Positions 17,901-24,836 of a DNA stretch of 48,341 nucleotides are shown here, piece after piece. The position numbers and the translations under genes were made by a program. The notes under the pieces are model-generated. The model was not told where the DNA came from and made no database searches. It saw only the letters and a list, made by a program, of their open reading frames with translations. Location of the stretch: NCBI RefSeq assembly GCF_000429925.1, contig NZ_AUCU01000037.1:1-48341 (forward strand). Direction: 5' to 3'. The stretch comes from Desulfatirhabdium butyrativorans DSM 18734 (lineage in GTDB: Bacteria; Desulfobacterota; Desulfobacteria; Desulfobacterales; Desulfatirhabdiaceae). Positions within the stretch are counted from its first letter, which is position 1, and every line of letters starts with the position of its first letter.

Positions 17901-19230
17901 TGTGGGAGAACAGGGCGCACAGGGCCGTGCGCATTCGGGCCCAGGCATGGGAACGGGCGGCCAGGCGGTTGTTGTCGTGGGTCTCGGCGTAGTGCACCAG
18001 AAGCCCGTCGGTTTCGCTGATCTCGATGGCCCCTGGCAGATACGCCTCGATCTGGCCGCGATCGTAGTTCTGGAAGAGCTCCGAGTATGCCCAGTCGAAA
18101 TTGGCGATGTTCAGGATGTCGCGGGCGACCGAAATCTTGCCGCCGAGCCCTTCCAGCAGAAAAATCGTGTCCGGGTACTGTTCCCGGACCACCGCCACGA
18201 TGAAGCGCCAGGCCTCGACCGGGATCATGTATCCGGCATCGCATCGGAATCCGTCCACGCCCCGCCTGCACCAGTTCAGAAACACGTCGGCCATGTAGTC
18301 CCACAGCTCCCTGTGGGAATAATCGAGCCGGGTCAAATCTTCCCACTTGACCCCCCAGGCCCCGGGCACCTCGATGTTGCCCTTCGGATCGCGCGCCAGC
18401 CACTGCGGGTGGGTCTCGTGCAGGCTGGCGGCCCATCCGGTGTGGTTGGGCGCAATATCGATGATGATTTTTCCAGCCCGCGCATGCACGGCATCCACCA
18501 GTTCGATGAATTGATCGAGGGGCGTGGCCTTTGGATCGAATTTTGCAAGAGCTGGATCGACGGCCGTGAAGCTCAGTGCGGCATAGGGGCTTCCGAATCG
18601 GCCCATCCGGCCGTAGGTAGTCGGCGTCGGGTGGATCGGCAGCAGGTGCAGGATGCGGCACCCGAGCCGGTCAAAGATGAAATCGAGCTCCCGGATCAGA
18701 TCCCGGAACGTACCGGATTTGGGGATGACCGTGTATTCCCGGGCATCGAGCCGCTGGATGCAGGTACCCTCCTCCGGGGTCGGCATCGCCGATCCGTCCT
18801 TGTTCGGGCCGAACTGCCGCACGAAGGCGTTGTAGATGATGTTGGCGGCGCACAGATCGGCCGGTTTGACGTTGAGCGCCGTGTTGGGGCCTTCGGGCCA
18901 GAGCGGATCGAAGCGGTCGGCCTCCAGATAGAAGCATTTGGCTTCGAAATGGCCGACTTCGGCCAGGGGTAGCGTCACCTCGAATTCCGTATCCGATACG
19001 CGCGCCATCGGGATGTCGTACCAGTCCTTGCTGAGGGCGGGTTTGTCGTCGCGGATCTTTTCGATGATCTCCCGCCGGATGACGGCCGCATGGCCGATGT
19101 TGGTCCGCACCCAGGCCGAGCCCATGGCGGGCATATCGAGGGTAAGCCGGAAGGACTGCGTATCGCCGGCAAAGGCGACCCTCCGCTCGCCGGGCGCCGG
19201 GATCTGGCGCAGGTGCCTTGACACGCTCAT
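14914..19230 (-). CDS. Glycogen debranching enzyme, GH13 + GH133 fusion
   Basis: A 1438-residue cytoplasmic enzyme predicted to remove alpha-1,6 branches of glycogen. The N-terminal part (about 125-570) is a GH13 alpha-amylase-type barrel: DIAPNHTGW at 258-266, GFRCDAG with probable nucleophile Asp331, LLEGLGG with acid Glu360, and AETHDN with Asp419. The C-terminal part (about 1030-1438) is the amylo-alpha-1,6-glucosidase domain with GYPWFLDWGRD near 1061 and TWMDTNYP near 1185. This resembles the two-activity layout of eukaryotic debrancher (4-alpha-glucanotransferase plus glucosidase). ATG 19230 overlaps the stop of the CBM48 gene (ATGA). A 26-residue upstream extension of the frame lies inside that gene and is rejected. 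Confidence 0.9.
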   Translation of the reverse strand: MSVSRHLRQIPAPGERRVAFAGDTQSFRLTLDMPAMGSAWVRTNIGHAAVIRREIIEKIRDDKPALSKDWYDIPMARVSDTEFEVTLPLAEVGHFEAKCFYLEADRFDPLWPEGPNTALNVKPADLCAANIIYNAFVRQFGPNKDGSAMPTPEEGTCIQRLDAREYTVIPKSGTFRDLIRELDFIFDRLGCRILHLLPIHPTPTTYGRMGRFGSPYAALSFTAVDPALAKFDPKATPLDQFIELVDAVHARAGKIIIDIAPNHTGWAASLHETHPQWLARDPKGNIEVPGAWGVKWEDLTRLDYSHRELWDYMADVFLNWCRRGVDGFRCDAGYMIPVEAWRFIVAVVREQYPDTIFLLEGLGGKISVARDILNIANFDWAYSELFQNYDRGQIEAYLPGAIEISETDGLLVHYAETHDNNRLAARSHAWARMRTALCALFSHTGGFGFANGVEWLAADKIIVHESPSLNWGNPVNQIDAIGRLSRILTNHPAFRKSTRLRLIQTGPGNHVALLRHHGPTGKKLLIAVNLSDTEAVTASWSRCFDTDDVLDLLSGQWLKIETGGDSQRLWLEPGQVRCLSADAADAAIVDAPFDPNDTLRKQALKAAVWEIRQWLCGIADVRHIDIEQEIRLLADDPSGFCTRLAGRGDQPVLVPWHFPEDSRRIVMVPHGHGLLVLAEKPFRLRLSAEKRTVFQKNAIRDGQGRFFVVAPLAPSDGFRRLRLRMTVYERGAVQHATGEILCLPRGRQVRVAPVLHRNEIVANPPMFLATNGIGGMCRASVAWTALPSRYDALLAANLNPDYPEDRRILFTRCRGWVVFQGYSLEICIDCLDAFYRDPDGTGYWRFHVPSGQGEHILLTLGVRMPAGENAVELVFWRGKADGRKSTLPDHEPVQLVLRPDIEDRSFHDTTKAYLGPESLFPASVTPLGDGFSFQPEAGHRLQMRLAGGEFHIEPQWQYMVFRPLEAERGLDPHSDLFSPGYFTAVLRGGGHVRLEAMALRGAADRACRLKSTAGADATPVGSPPAAIGTGEGPALAPAAVLESSLNAYIVRRKPFASVIAGYPWFLDWGRDSLITVRGMVAAGAYDLARKMLLQFGRFEERGTLPNMIAGELPANRDTSDAPLWFAVAVRDLVRATGKTDFLDAPCGRRKIREVLASICRAYMEGTENGIRVDADSGLVFSPAHFTWMDTNYPACSPRQGYPVEIQALWHAAMGFMTEIDPSEKRWKAVSERVARSIPAYFWSDEPGHLADCLHADHFMPAAQAEADDALRPNQLLAVTLDAIADAGKQRSIVNACRALLVPGGIRSLADRPVRRAIEIRRNGQVLGDPFRPYRGRYAGDEDTSRKPAYHNGTAWGWQFPVFCEAWFKAYGHQARETALSYLSCAAFGLMQGCIGHLPEIMDGDAPHTARGCDAQAWSVSETLRVWRMLAHQEKPKSS

Positions 19231-19520
19231 GCGGCGACCACAAGAATGTTGTTGACGGTGCCGAAGGGATTTTTGGCCACCTGGGGGTTTTTGGGATCGG
19301 TGACCCACTTGCCGTCCACCATGAACTTGTATTCATAGCGTCCGGGCGCCAGATGAACGACCTTGCTCCATTGCCCCTTGGCGTTTTTCCTCATCGGGTG
19401 CGAGCTGGTGCTCCACGCGTTGAAATCGCCGCTGAGCGAAACGCTCAGCGCATCCGGCAAGGTGATGGAGAAGGTGATCTGCTTCTTTTTCGGTGAACTG
19501 GTAGAACGGGGGGTTGCCAT
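19227..19520 (-). CDS. Stand-alone CBM48 glycogen-binding protein
   Basis: A 97-residue protein that is essentially one CBM48/AMPK-beta-type glycogen-binding module: KKQITFSITLPDALSVSLSG, DFNAW, the HLAPGRYEYKFMVDGKW strand pair and DPKNPQVAKNPFGTVNNIL. The tryptophans and lysines in those strands are the usual glucan contacts. ATG 19520 has AAAGGAG eight bases upstream; the frame is open for 17 more codons but without a site. It is the first gene of a two-gene unit with the debranching enzyme (4-base overlap), so it probably targets that enzyme to glycogen. Confidence 0.9.
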   Translation of the reverse strand: MATPRSTSSPKKKQITFSITLPDALSVSLSGDFNAWSTSSHPMRKNAKGQWSKVVHLAPGRYEYKFMVDGKWVTDPKNPQVAKNPFGTVNNILVVAA

Positions 19521-19857
19521 GATCGATCTCCTTTCTGATGTCAGGGATTGCAGCCGCGGTTTGAAATACAAACGCCAGCGGACATGATCGGTGCAACGTG
19601 AAAAAATTTCTACACAGGTGTGAAAATGGGTTGATTTTATGAAGGGTTCCAGTATAGGACTGAAACATTCGGTTGAAACACATGTAGGTTTTCGGCCCTG
19701 CCTGGATCATCCACTGCCTTTTGAATCTCTAATCTCGATTGCATTCATTGTCAATGGATTTTGGCACCAATGATCTACGATGGCTCTATGATGGTCCACG
19801 CGTATTTCCGATAGCTTTTCGCACGGCAAGGAGCCGGTGCCCGGAAAGCGCAATCGT

Positions 19858-19974
19858 TTGGTCATTCCGGCGGAATCCCGCCAGTGACGGGAGGAATCCT
19901 GTTTCTCGATCGCGGGCTTTCTGCATGATCTGGTCCCATCACTCCAAAGGCGGGATTTCGCCGGGGTGACAAGA
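19858..19974. repeat. Paired CCGGCG element, 117 bp
   Basis: Left end GTCATTCCGGCGGAATCCCG and right end GATTTCGCCGGGGTGAC, imperfect inverted ends, with an internal GACGGGAGGAATCC. Related to 13650-13735 and 45505-45604. Confidence 0.75.
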
Positions 19975-20186
19975 GCGAGAGCGAATGGGAGAGCGAATGG
20001 GAGAGCGATTACGATTACGATTACGACAACGACAACGATAGCGAAAACGATAGCAAAACGATAGCGATAGCGAAAACGATAGCGAAAACGATAGCGATAG
20101 GGATAGCGATTACGACTACGATTACGACAACGACAACGGCAACGACAACGATAGCAAAACGATAGCGAAAACGATAGCGATAGCGT
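19971..20186. repeat. Degenerate hexamer array upstream of the DUF2914 gene
   Basis: The longest hexamer array: GAGCGAATGG units, then CGATTA, CGACAA, CGATAG and CGAAAA. It ends 27 bases before the DUF2914 start codon, inside the leader or promoter. Confidence 0.92.
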
Positions 20187-20212
20187 GTTCTTCCTTGTGG
20201 GGAGAAGGAGAA

Positions 20213-20689
20213 ATGCATCATCACAATCCATACAGTTTGGTGAGGCTTGGGGCCGTGGCGCTGGCGATCATGCTGCTGGGCCAACCGGCCGTGGTGCTGG
20301 CTGATCCACCCCAGGCGCCGACAACTGCAGTACCTTCGGCGCCTGCATCTTCTTCAGCGCAAGGCAAAGGGAACCTTGTCAACGCCGTGATGTGCGAAGA
20401 CGTCGTCAACCGGGAGCCGCTCAACGTGGCTGCCGTGTTTTCGATATCCGGCGGCAAGGTCAGTTGTTTCACGCTCTTCGATCCGGTCACGGAACGAACG
20501 GCAATCTATCACAACTGGTATTATCGGGATGAGCTGAGCACCAAGATCAAGCTGCTCGTCAACCCGCCCCGATGGGCAACCTACAGCACCATCCAGCTCC
20601 GGGAGGCGGACAAGGGCCCCTGGCGGGTCGAAATTACGGATGCCGACGGGAAGGTATTGCAAACGCTGCGGTTCAGCATCACCGATTGA
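20213..20689 (+). CDS. DUF2914 domain protein, exported
   Basis: A 158-residue protein with a signal peptide (LVRLGAVALAIMLLGQPAVVLA) and a Pro/Ala/Ser linker to about residue 48. The DUF2914 domain follows: VVNREPLNVAAVFSISGGKVSCFTLFD, then the aromatic HNWYYRDELSTKIKL and WRVEITDADGKVLQTLRF. The domain is immunoglobulin-like in predicted fold and of unknown function. ATG 20213 has AAGGAG immediately upstream. It ends 19 bases before the diadenylate cyclase gene and is probably co-transcribed with it, which links it loosely to envelope or c-di-AMP signalling (inference). Confidence 0.8.
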   Translation: MHHHNPYSLVRLGAVALAIMLLGQPAVVLADPPQAPTTAVPSAPASSSAQGKGNLVNAVMCEDVVNREPLNVAAVFSISGGKVSCFTLFDPVTERTAIYHNWYYRDELSTKIKLLVNPPRWATYSTIQLREADKGPWRVEITDADGKVLQTLRFSITD

Positions 20690-20708
20690 AGGACGGTTCT
20701 GAAGGCTC

Positions 20709-22151
20709 ATGGAAGCATTTCTGCATTTTTTCAAGGGAATTCGCTGGCAGGATGTCATCGACATCGGGTTGAACAGCTATATTCTGTTCCGCTTCTACAT
20801 CCTGTTCCGCAAAACCAATGTCTTCCGGATACTGATCGGTGTTGCACTGCTCTGGATCTTCCAACAGGCGGCTGCCTTTCTGGGCCTGATCGTCACCAGT
20901 TGGGTCGTTCAGGCCATCACGACGGTTGCAGCACTCATTATCGTTGTGGTGTTCCGAAACGAAATCCGCAGCGTCCTGCAGACCAAGAACATTCGGGCCA
21001 TCCTGTGGGGGGTTTCTTTCAAGCAACCGCAAACGCCGGTGCAGATGATTGTCGAAAGCGCCTTCGATCTGGCCAAACGCCGCATCGGGGCCATCATGGT
21101 CATCCAGGGAAAGGAGAGTCTGAGCGAAGCTGTTCAGCAGGGCATCCCCTGCAATGCCGTCATCAGCCGGGAGATGATTACCAGCATTTTCTGGCCCGAC
21201 AACCCGGTGCATGACGGCGCCATGATCATCGATGGGGACCAGATCGCCGAGGTCGGGGTCATCCTTCCCCTGAGCCTTCGGCAGGATCTGCCTTCCTATT
21301 ACGGCACACGGCACCGTGCGGCCATCGGGATCGCGGAGATGACCGATGCCCTGGTCATCGTGGTCTCGGAAGAACGGGGAACGATCCTGGCCATCCGGGG
21401 AAACCAGATTCAGCGGGTGCTGCGGCCAGAAGAGCTCGCCGATATTCTGAGCAGGCACGGCGGAGACGAAGGCAGGCACGATGCGGCCCAGACGCGAAGA
21501 CTCCGCATAGAAGCCGCTACCGCAGCTTTCCTCTCATTTCTGGTCATTACCGGCGCGTGGTACAGCATCACCCGGGGCCTGGAAACCCTGACCACCATCG
21601 ATGTCCCGATCGAGTACATGAACCGAAGCCCGGCGATGGAAATCGTCGATACCTCCGTCAGCGCCCTGCGGCTGCAACTCAGCGGCTCCGACACCCTGAT
21701 CCGCTCCGTACGCCAGGATCAGGTGCGGGTCCGGATCGATCTGGACGGAGCCGTCGTCGGCAAGAACACCTATACCATCACCAACGACAACATCTCGCTC
21801 CCTCCGGGTCTTTTTATCAAAGGCTATCAACCTGCCACCGTCGAAGTCACACTCGACACTCCCGGAAAGAAGATGCTTCCGATTCAGGCGGACTGGACCG
21901 GGAAACTGCCCGAAAACCTCCGGATCGCCAGTGTGCAGATCGAGCCATCCCGGGTGCTGGTCGTAGGCGGAAGCCGCATCCTGGAAAAAATCCAGACGGT
22001 CTACACCGAAAAAATTTCGCTCGACACGATCACCTCCTCGAGGAGCATATCCGTAAACCTCGCCCTCACACCGGCTTCCCTCAAGGTCGGGCCGGGGTAC
22101 AGGGAAAAGGTGATGGTGGATATTGTGGTGAAGCCGAAAGAGACGAAGTAG
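20709..22151 (+). CDS. cdaA: Diadenylate cyclase CdaA fused to YbbR (CdaR) domains
   Basis: A 480-residue membrane protein predicted to make c-di-AMP from two ATP. Residues 1-90 hold three membrane helices as in CdaA. Residues 95-245 are the DAC domain with DGA at 169-171 and RHR at 201-203, the two catalytic signatures. Residues 271-289 add a fourth membrane helix, followed by a roughly 190-residue extracytoplasmic part with YbbR-type strands (VSALRLQLSGSDTLIRSV, LFIKGYQPATVEVTLDTPGKK, SISVNLALTP). In Firmicutes CdaA and its regulator CdaR (YbbR) are separate adjacent genes; here they are one continuous frame. The TAG stop is formed at the edge of a MITE-like element. Confidence 0.9.
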   Translation: MEAFLHFFKGIRWQDVIDIGLNSYILFRFYILFRKTNVFRILIGVALLWIFQQAAAFLGLIVTSWVVQAITTVAALIIVVVFRNEIRSVLQTKNIRAILWGVSFKQPQTPVQMIVESAFDLAKRRIGAIMVIQGKESLSEAVQQGIPCNAVISREMITSIFWPDNPVHDGAMIIDGDQIAEVGVILPLSLRQDLPSYYGTRHRAAIGIAEMTDALVIVVSEERGTILAIRGNQIQRVLRPEELADILSRHGGDEGRHDAAQTRRLRIEAATAAFLSFLVITGAWYSITRGLETLTTIDVPIEYMNRSPAMEIVDTSVSALRLQLSGSDTLIRSVRQDQVRVRIDLDGAVVGKNTYTITNDNISLPPGLFIKGYQPATVEVTLDTPGKKMLPIQADWTGKLPENLRIASVQIEPSRVLVVGGSRILEKIQTVYTEKISLDTITSSRSISVNLALTPASLKVGPGYREKVMVDIVVKPKETK

Positions 22152-22229
22152 TGCCTGAACGGAAAACCCCTATTCGGAGCAGCGCGTCGCCTGCGGGCGG
22201 GCTGTAACCAAAACCGGGTTTCCGTTCAA
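22150..22229. mobile_element. MITE-like element, 80-bp derivative abutting cdaA stop
   Basis: AGTGCCTGAACGGAAAACCC at the left (starting inside the cdaA TAG stop), the GGAGCAGCGCGTCGCCTGC arm, then GGGTTTCCGTTCAAGAACGA at the right. The right terminal repeat is less conserved than in other copies. Confidence 0.75.
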
Positions 22230-22257
22230 GAACGAAGCAGGGACGGCAGAGCGGTGT

Positions 22258-22350
22258 GCAGGGGCGCATCGTGATGCGCCCATCCCGGGCGCGACAGCGT
22301 GGCCCCTCGACAGGCTCGGGGCGACAATGCCAGGCCCGGAGTGACAACGC
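22258..22350. repeat. GGGGCGCATC hairpin and TCGACAGGCTC repeat
   Basis: GGGGCGCATCGTGATGCGCC is a near-perfect hairpin of the GTAGGGGCG kind. It is followed by one unit of the CCCCTCGACAGGCTCGGGGC repeat found in numbers at 24537-24836. Confidence 0.65.
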
Positions 22351-22385
22351 CCCGCGAGGGCGGAAAGGCGGGAGAGGATACGACG

Positions 22386-22730
22386 ATGGCGCAAAACGAA
22401 CTGGCGACTCTGATCCAGAAAATTGCCGAAAGCCACTCCGGGATGATCGAGCCAAACAGCCGGTATTATCTCGAGGTGGATTTGGGAAAAGCGGCCGAAG
22501 CAGGCGGATATGCCAACCTTCAGGACCGGTGGCGGGGTGTGCAGGCCGTCATACCGGTAAAAGAGTCCATGGGCGCAGGTATGACGGTGCTCATCGATGG
22601 CCGAACCTTCATCCATTATGTTCAATTCGACAACGGCGTTGTGGTGCCGGGTCATGTGGCCGAGGCTGTATCCGGGATCCCCTGCCGGCCCTACCAGGCC
22701 CATGAGGACATGAAGCTGATTTTTTCCTAA
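22386..22730 (+). CDS. Conserved-looking hypothetical protein
   Basis: A 114-residue soluble protein I do not recognise. ATG 22386 is preceded by GGGAGAGGA. It has an N-terminal helix (ELATLIQKIAESHSGM), then mixed strands including YYLEVDLGKAAEAGGYAN, VQAVIPVKESMGAGMTVLID and FIHYVQFDNGVVVPGHVAEAV. No signal peptide or membrane segment. It lies 76 bases upstream of the KhtT-like gene on the same strand and may be part of that operon, but nothing in the sequence fixes its function. Confidence 0.7.
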   Translation: MAQNELATLIQKIAESHSGMIEPNSRYYLEVDLGKAAEAGGYANLQDRWRGVQAVIPVKESMGAGMTVLIDGRTFIHYVQFDNGVVVPGHVAEAVSGIPCRPYQAHEDMKLIFS

Positions 22731-22806
22731 CCGGAGGCGGAATCCCGTCGGGGGGGCTTTGTCCCATGAAGGACAGACGGGCCGTTTGCCGCCGCAGGAG
22801 ATGTCC

Positions 22807-23349
22807 ATGAAAGTGAAAACGAATGATCTGCCGGGAATCGGCAAGCGCTATTCGCTCGATCTGGCCGAGGGCGACCATATCGCCATGATTCTGCATCAGA
22901 ACGGGTATCGGGAAATTTACCATTTTACCAATGCCGATGCGGATGAGCCCGACTGGACGATAAAGATGACGGACGAGGAAGCCCGGCAGATCGGGGCGAT
23001 CCTGATGGGCGCCGATTATCAGCCGGTTTCCGACGAGCGCATGGAAATGCTGCTGAAAAGCATCCGGATCGAATGGCTTCAGGTGAGTGCGGACAGCGAG
23101 CTGGCCAACCGCCGGATCATCGATTCCCAGATCCGCAAGAAAACGGGCGCAACCATCATCGCCATCCAGCGGGGAGAGCAGATGATCGGGAGCCCCGATG
23201 TCAACGAAACGATTCTGCCGGGCGATGTCCTGATGGTGGTCGGCAATCGCCAACAGACCAAAGGCCTCGATCGGATGTGCCATTCCTGCGTGCTGAAATC
23301 CGCTGGTCCGGAATCCGGTCTTCCCCCCACCGCCGCCTCTTCTTCATGA
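22807..23349 (+). CDS. KhtT-like regulatory subunit with RCK_C (TrkA-C) domain
   Basis: A 180-residue cytoplasmic protein. The C-terminal half (about 75-160) is an RCK_C domain: IEWLQVSADSELANRRIIDSQ, RKKTGATIIAIQRG and LPGDVLMVVGNRQQTKGLDR. The N-terminal half resembles the KhtT N-domain (GIGKRYSLDLAEGDHIAMILH). Such subunits gate cation:proton antiporters in response to nucleotides or pH; KhtT of Bacillus binds c-di-AMP, notable because a diadenylate cyclase lies just upstream. ATG 22807 was preferred over 22801 because AGGAG is better spaced. The stop overlaps the antiporter start (ATGA). Confidence 0.85.
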   Translation: MKVKTNDLPGIGKRYSLDLAEGDHIAMILHQNGYREIYHFTNADADEPDWTIKMTDEEARQIGAILMGADYQPVSDERMEMLLKSIRIEWLQVSADSELANRRIIDSQIRKKTGATIIAIQRGEQMIGSPDVNETILPGDVLMVVGNRQQTKGLDRMCHSCVLKSAGPESGLPPTAASSS

Positions 23350-24503
23350 ACGAGCTGCCCTTTCTGCTGGCGGCAGGCGCCATGCTGTGCGCCTTTTTTG
23401 CGGTCAGCTATGCGTCGCAAAGCTTCCGGCTGCCATCGGTACTCTCCTTTATCCTGTTGGGCGCCGCCGCCCATTTCTGGTTTTTTCAGAACCATCTGGT
23501 GCATCTGGCTTCGGAGATCGGCATCGTGCTGATGTTCTTTGTCCTCGGCCTCGAATTTCCGCTGGCCAGGATGCGCGATATTTCCCGAAAAATCTGGCCT
23601 GCCGGGCTTCTCGATGTCATCTTCAACCTGGGCGGGACCATCGGCATCGGATGGGCCTTCGGCCTCGATTTCTTCACGGCCTTCACCATCGGATCGATTG
23701 CCTATGCCACCAGCTCCTCGATGAGCGCCAAAATGCTCGATGAGAAGAAGCGCCTGGCCAGCCCGGAAACCGAATTCATCCTGGCCCTGCTCATTTTCGA
23801 AGACCTCGTTGCGCCGGTCCTGGTGTCGGTGCTTGCCGGGACACAGGGCGGGGATGCGATCACGGCCGGATCGCTCGGCCTGCTGCTGGCCAAACTCATC
23901 CTGCTGACGGCGAGCGCCATGTTTCTGGGGCTCTATGGATTCCGGAAAATATCCGTTTTTGTGGAGCGAAACATCGACACCGATTTCATGCCGCTGTTTT
24001 CGGTGGGCATTGCCCTGGGGTATGCCGGATTTGCCGTATGGCTGGGGCTATCGGAGATCCTGGGGGCATTTCTGGCCGGCATGATGCTATCTGAAACCGG
24101 CCGATCCGCAGAGTTGGAACATCTTGCCCTGCCGATCCGGGATTTGTGTCTCCCGTTTTTCTTCTTCTGGTTCGGCACATCCATCCGGTTCGACGAGGGC
24201 GTCTCGAACATTGGCATATTGGCAGCGCTGATCGTCTGGGCGGTGACTGGAAAAGTGATCGCCGTCTATGCGGGCGCCACCCGCTACGGTCTGAGCCCGA
24301 AGGTTGCCTGCAGGGCGGCCTGCTCGATGGTACAGCGGGGGGAGTTTTCGGCCATCATCGCAAGCCTTGCTCCCCCGGCATGGCGGGTGTTCAGTGGAAT
24401 TTACATTCTTACCACAGCAGGCATCGGCATGTTGCTCTTTGACAAGGCGCCGATTCTGGCAAAAAGATTCGTCGCGAAGGCAGCCGCGCCTGATGGTTCA
24501 TAG
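23346..24503 (+). CDS. KhtU/KefB-type cation:proton antiporter
   Basis: A 385-residue polytopic inner-membrane protein of the CPA2 (monovalent cation:proton antiporter-2) family, with about twelve hydrophobic segments. Typical features are SEIGIVLMFFVLGLEF, the AYATSSSMSAKML discontinuous-helix region, LLIFEDLVAPVL with its conserved acidic residue, and SEILGAFLAGMMLSET. It lacks the C-terminal RCK_N domain of KefB/C because the regulatory part is the separate upstream subunit. Likely K+ (or Na+/NH4+) efflux in exchange for H+, regulated by the KhtT-like protein. Translationally coupled to it by a 4-base overlap. Confidence 0.9.
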   Translation: MNELPFLLAAGAMLCAFFAVSYASQSFRLPSVLSFILLGAAAHFWFFQNHLVHLASEIGIVLMFFVLGLEFPLARMRDISRKIWPAGLLDVIFNLGGTIGIGWAFGLDFFTAFTIGSIAYATSSSMSAKMLDEKKRLASPETEFILALLIFEDLVAPVLVSVLAGTQGGDAITAGSLGLLLAKLILLTASAMFLGLYGFRKISVFVERNIDTDFMPLFSVGIALGYAGFAVWLGLSEILGAFLAGMMLSETGRSAELEHLALPIRDLCLPFFFFWFGTSIRFDEGVSNIGILAALIVWAVTGKVIAVYAGATRYGLSPKVACRAACSMVQRGEFSAIIASLAPPAWRVFSGIYILTTAGIGMLLFDKAPILAKRFVAKAAAPDGS

Positions 24504-24536
24504 GCCGTCAGACGCGGGTCATGTGCAGGAGGCGAG

Positions 24537-24836
24537 GGCGTGGACACCTCGACAGGATCGACCCCTCGACAAGCTCGGGCTGACAAAGACAAGTCATGGT
24601 GAGCCTGTCGAACCACCCCTCGACAAGCTCGGGGTGACAAAGACAAACTTGTAGGTTCACCCTGAACCTGTGGCTGTCAAACTGAGTATGTGGCTGTCAC
24701 CCTGAGCCTGTCGAAGGGTGACAGCATGGCCCCTCGACAAGCTCGGGCTGACAAAGACAAGTCATGGTGAGCCTGTCGAACCACCCCTCGACAGGCTCGG
24801 GGTGACAAAGACAAGCTCGGGGTGGCATCTGTCCTA
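24537..24836. repeat. TCGACAGGCTC repeat cluster
   Basis: At least eight copies or half-copies of CCCTCGACAAGCTCGGG or its partner GAGCCTGTCGAACC, joined by TGACAAAGACAAG linkers. The motif (TTCGACAGGCTC) is inverted and direct within 300 bases. No gene. The type is widespread in environmental genomes (established observation). It reaches the stop of the protease gene. Confidence 0.85.

Larger units (their letters stand above)
19521..20212. other. Divergent intergenic region, mostly repeats
   Basis: Between divergent CBM48 and DUF2914 genes. 19521-19857 shows no gene or recognisable repeat and should contain the promoter of the glycogen operon. The remainder is a paired CCGGCG element and a long hexamer array. 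Confidence 0.6.

Noticed and set aside
16561-18972. Long open frame (803 codons) opposite the debranching enzyme
   Set aside because: Antisense shadow of a conserved gene in a high-GC region.
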